A stretch of DNA of 8,033 nt from Lachnoclostridium sp. UBA739 (lineage in GTDB: Bacteria > Bacillota_A > Clostridia > Lachnospirales > Lachnospiraceae), in the NCBI GenBank assembly GCA_002297865.1, contig DBKX01000344.1:24169-32201 (forward strand), written 5' to 3'. Made by a program: the position numbers and the translations under genes. Below, one piece after another: positions 7,796 through 8,033 of this stretch. How positions within the stretch are numbered: position 1 is the stretch's first letter; each line of letters begins with the position of its first letter. The notes beneath the pieces were generated by a model. It had not been told where the DNA came from. It saw nothing but the letters and a program-made list of their open reading frames with translations, and did not search any database.

Positions 7796-7824
7796 TTCCA
7801 TGGTTTATTTATGTGTGTTATAAT
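7796..7824 (+). promoter_or_regulatory. Predicted sigma-A promoter for ppdK (extended -10)
   Basis: A perfect TATAAT at 7819-7824 is preceded by TGT at 7816-7818, giving an extended -10 (TGnTATAAT). The -35 at 17-base spacing (TTCCAT, 7796-7801) is weak, as is common with extended -10 promoters. Transcription would start near 7831, giving a leader of about 100 bases before the ppdK start codon. Confidence 0.7.
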
Positions 7825-7834
7825 ATCGACAGTG

Positions 7835-7901
7835 ACTAATGTTTAACAAACTTAGTTGTATTGTACATATAAAAATTTAATAAAGTTGAGTGGACATTAG
7901 T
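7835..7901 (+). promoter_or_regulatory. Long imperfect hairpin in the ppdK 5' leader
   Basis: Bases 7835-7845 pair with 7891-7901 over 11 positions, including two G-U pairs and the perfect inverted repeat ACTAATGT / ACATTAGT. A 3x3 internal loop follows, then a 5-bp inner stem (7849-7853 with 7883-7887) and an AT-rich loop of 29 bases. The predicted transcription start is only a few bases upstream, so the stem would sit at the mRNA 5' end. It could be an mRNA-stabilising element, a protein-binding site on RNA, or a DNA operator. No U-run follows the 3' arm, so it is not an intrinsic terminator. No known riboswitch family is recognised. Confidence 0.5.
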
Positions 7902-7914
7902 GTAAATATATTTT

Positions 7915-7921
7915 AGGAGGA
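7915..7921 (+). promoter_or_regulatory. Strong ribosome binding site of ppdK
   Basis: AGGAGGA, a near-perfect anti-16S match, lies 9 bases upstream of ATG 7931. It lies outside the leader hairpin, so the hairpin as drawn does not occlude it. Confidence 0.9.
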
Positions 7922-7930
7922 ATTTTCACA

Positions 7931-8033
7931 ATGGCAAAATGGGTATATTTGTTCAAAGAAGGAAATGCCGACATGAGAAATCTATTAGGCGGCAAGGGCG
8001 CTAACTTAGCTGAAATGACTAACTTAGGCCTTG
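7931..8033 (+). CDS. ppdK: Pyruvate, phosphate dikinase, N-terminus (3' end outside window)
   Basis: The first 34 codons are visible and begin [17 protein letters not shown], followed by [17 protein letters not shown]. This is the highly conserved start of the PPDK nucleotide-binding domain, with [10 protein letters not shown] being the family hallmark. The enzyme interconverts pyruvate, ATP and phosphate with phosphoenolpyruvate, AMP and pyrophosphate in the cytosol, and in anaerobic Clostridia serves PPi-linked glycolysis or gluconeogenesis. The ATG has a strong ribosome binding site and its own promoter, so it is likely an independent unit from the biosynthetic operon. The related PEP synthase is less likely given the exact N-terminal motif. 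Confidence 0.93.
   Translation, partial: MAKWVYLFKEGNADMRNLLGGKGANLAEMTNLGL

Noticed and set aside
7776..7798. AAGAA / TTCTT inverted repeat around an A-run as a terminator of the upstream operon
   Set aside because: The stem is only about five A-T-rich pairs and no T-run follows it on the + strand; it is too weak to call.
7508..7846. Short overlapping open frames on both strands at the end of the EFR1-type gene
   Set aside because: They run through the Cys-cluster coding region out of frame and have no domain signal or translation signal.
7839..7880. Possible 13-codon leader peptide (ATG 7839 to TAA 7880) upstream of ppdK
   Set aside because: No Shine-Dalgarno sequence precedes it, it lies across the hairpin arm, and its composition shows no attenuator-type codon run.
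7856..7883. Second promoter (TTGTAT, 16-base gap, TAATAA) upstream of ppdK
   Set aside because: Both hexamers match poorly and lie within the AT-rich hairpin loop; the perfect extended -10 at 7816-7824 is much stronger.

Overview
The window is AT-rich, low-GC Gram-positive DNA. Strong AGGAGG-type ribosome binding sites, a pyruvate phosphate dikinase N-terminus of clostridial type and an EFR1-type flavodoxin/ferredoxin protein together suggest an anaerobic Clostridia member, most likely Lachnospiraceae-like and plausibly gut-associated. The taxonomy is inferred from protein style, not from a database match.

Bases 1-6986 hold the 3' end of one very large gene. It encodes a hybrid nonribosomal peptide synthetase / type I polyketide synthase and enters the window in the middle of a condensation (C) domain. 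The visible domain order is C (partial) - PCP - KS - AT - KR - ACP - coiled-coil linker - thioester reductase (TR). The core catalytic motifs of every domain are intact and the frame is open for about 7 kb, so the assembly line looks functional. No adenylation (A) domain lies between C and PCP; a 41-residue charged linker stands in its place. The AT has a malonyl-type HAFH motif. There is a KR but no DH or ER, and the line ends in a reductase instead of a thioesterase. The expected chemistry is condensation onto a PCP-bound aminoacyl group, one malonyl extension, ketoreduction to a beta-hydroxy thioester, and reductive release as an aldehyde or alcohol. If the PCP carries an alpha-amino acid, the released end is a statine-like gamma-amino-beta-hydroxy aldehyde or alcohol.

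Bases 7006-7767 encode a small cytosolic flavodoxin-like protein with two [4Fe-4S] ferredoxin motifs. It starts with GTG only 19 bases after the synthase stop codon, so it is probably the last gene of the biosynthetic operon and may be a redox partner or tailoring component.

Bases 7768-7930 are intergenic. They contain an extended -10 promoter followed by a long imperfect hairpin that would sit at the very 5' end of the next transcript. No convincing intrinsic terminator separates the two units. From 7931 to the window end is the start of ppdK (pyruvate phosphate dikinase), a central carbon metabolism gene that probably marks the right edge of the biosynthetic locus.
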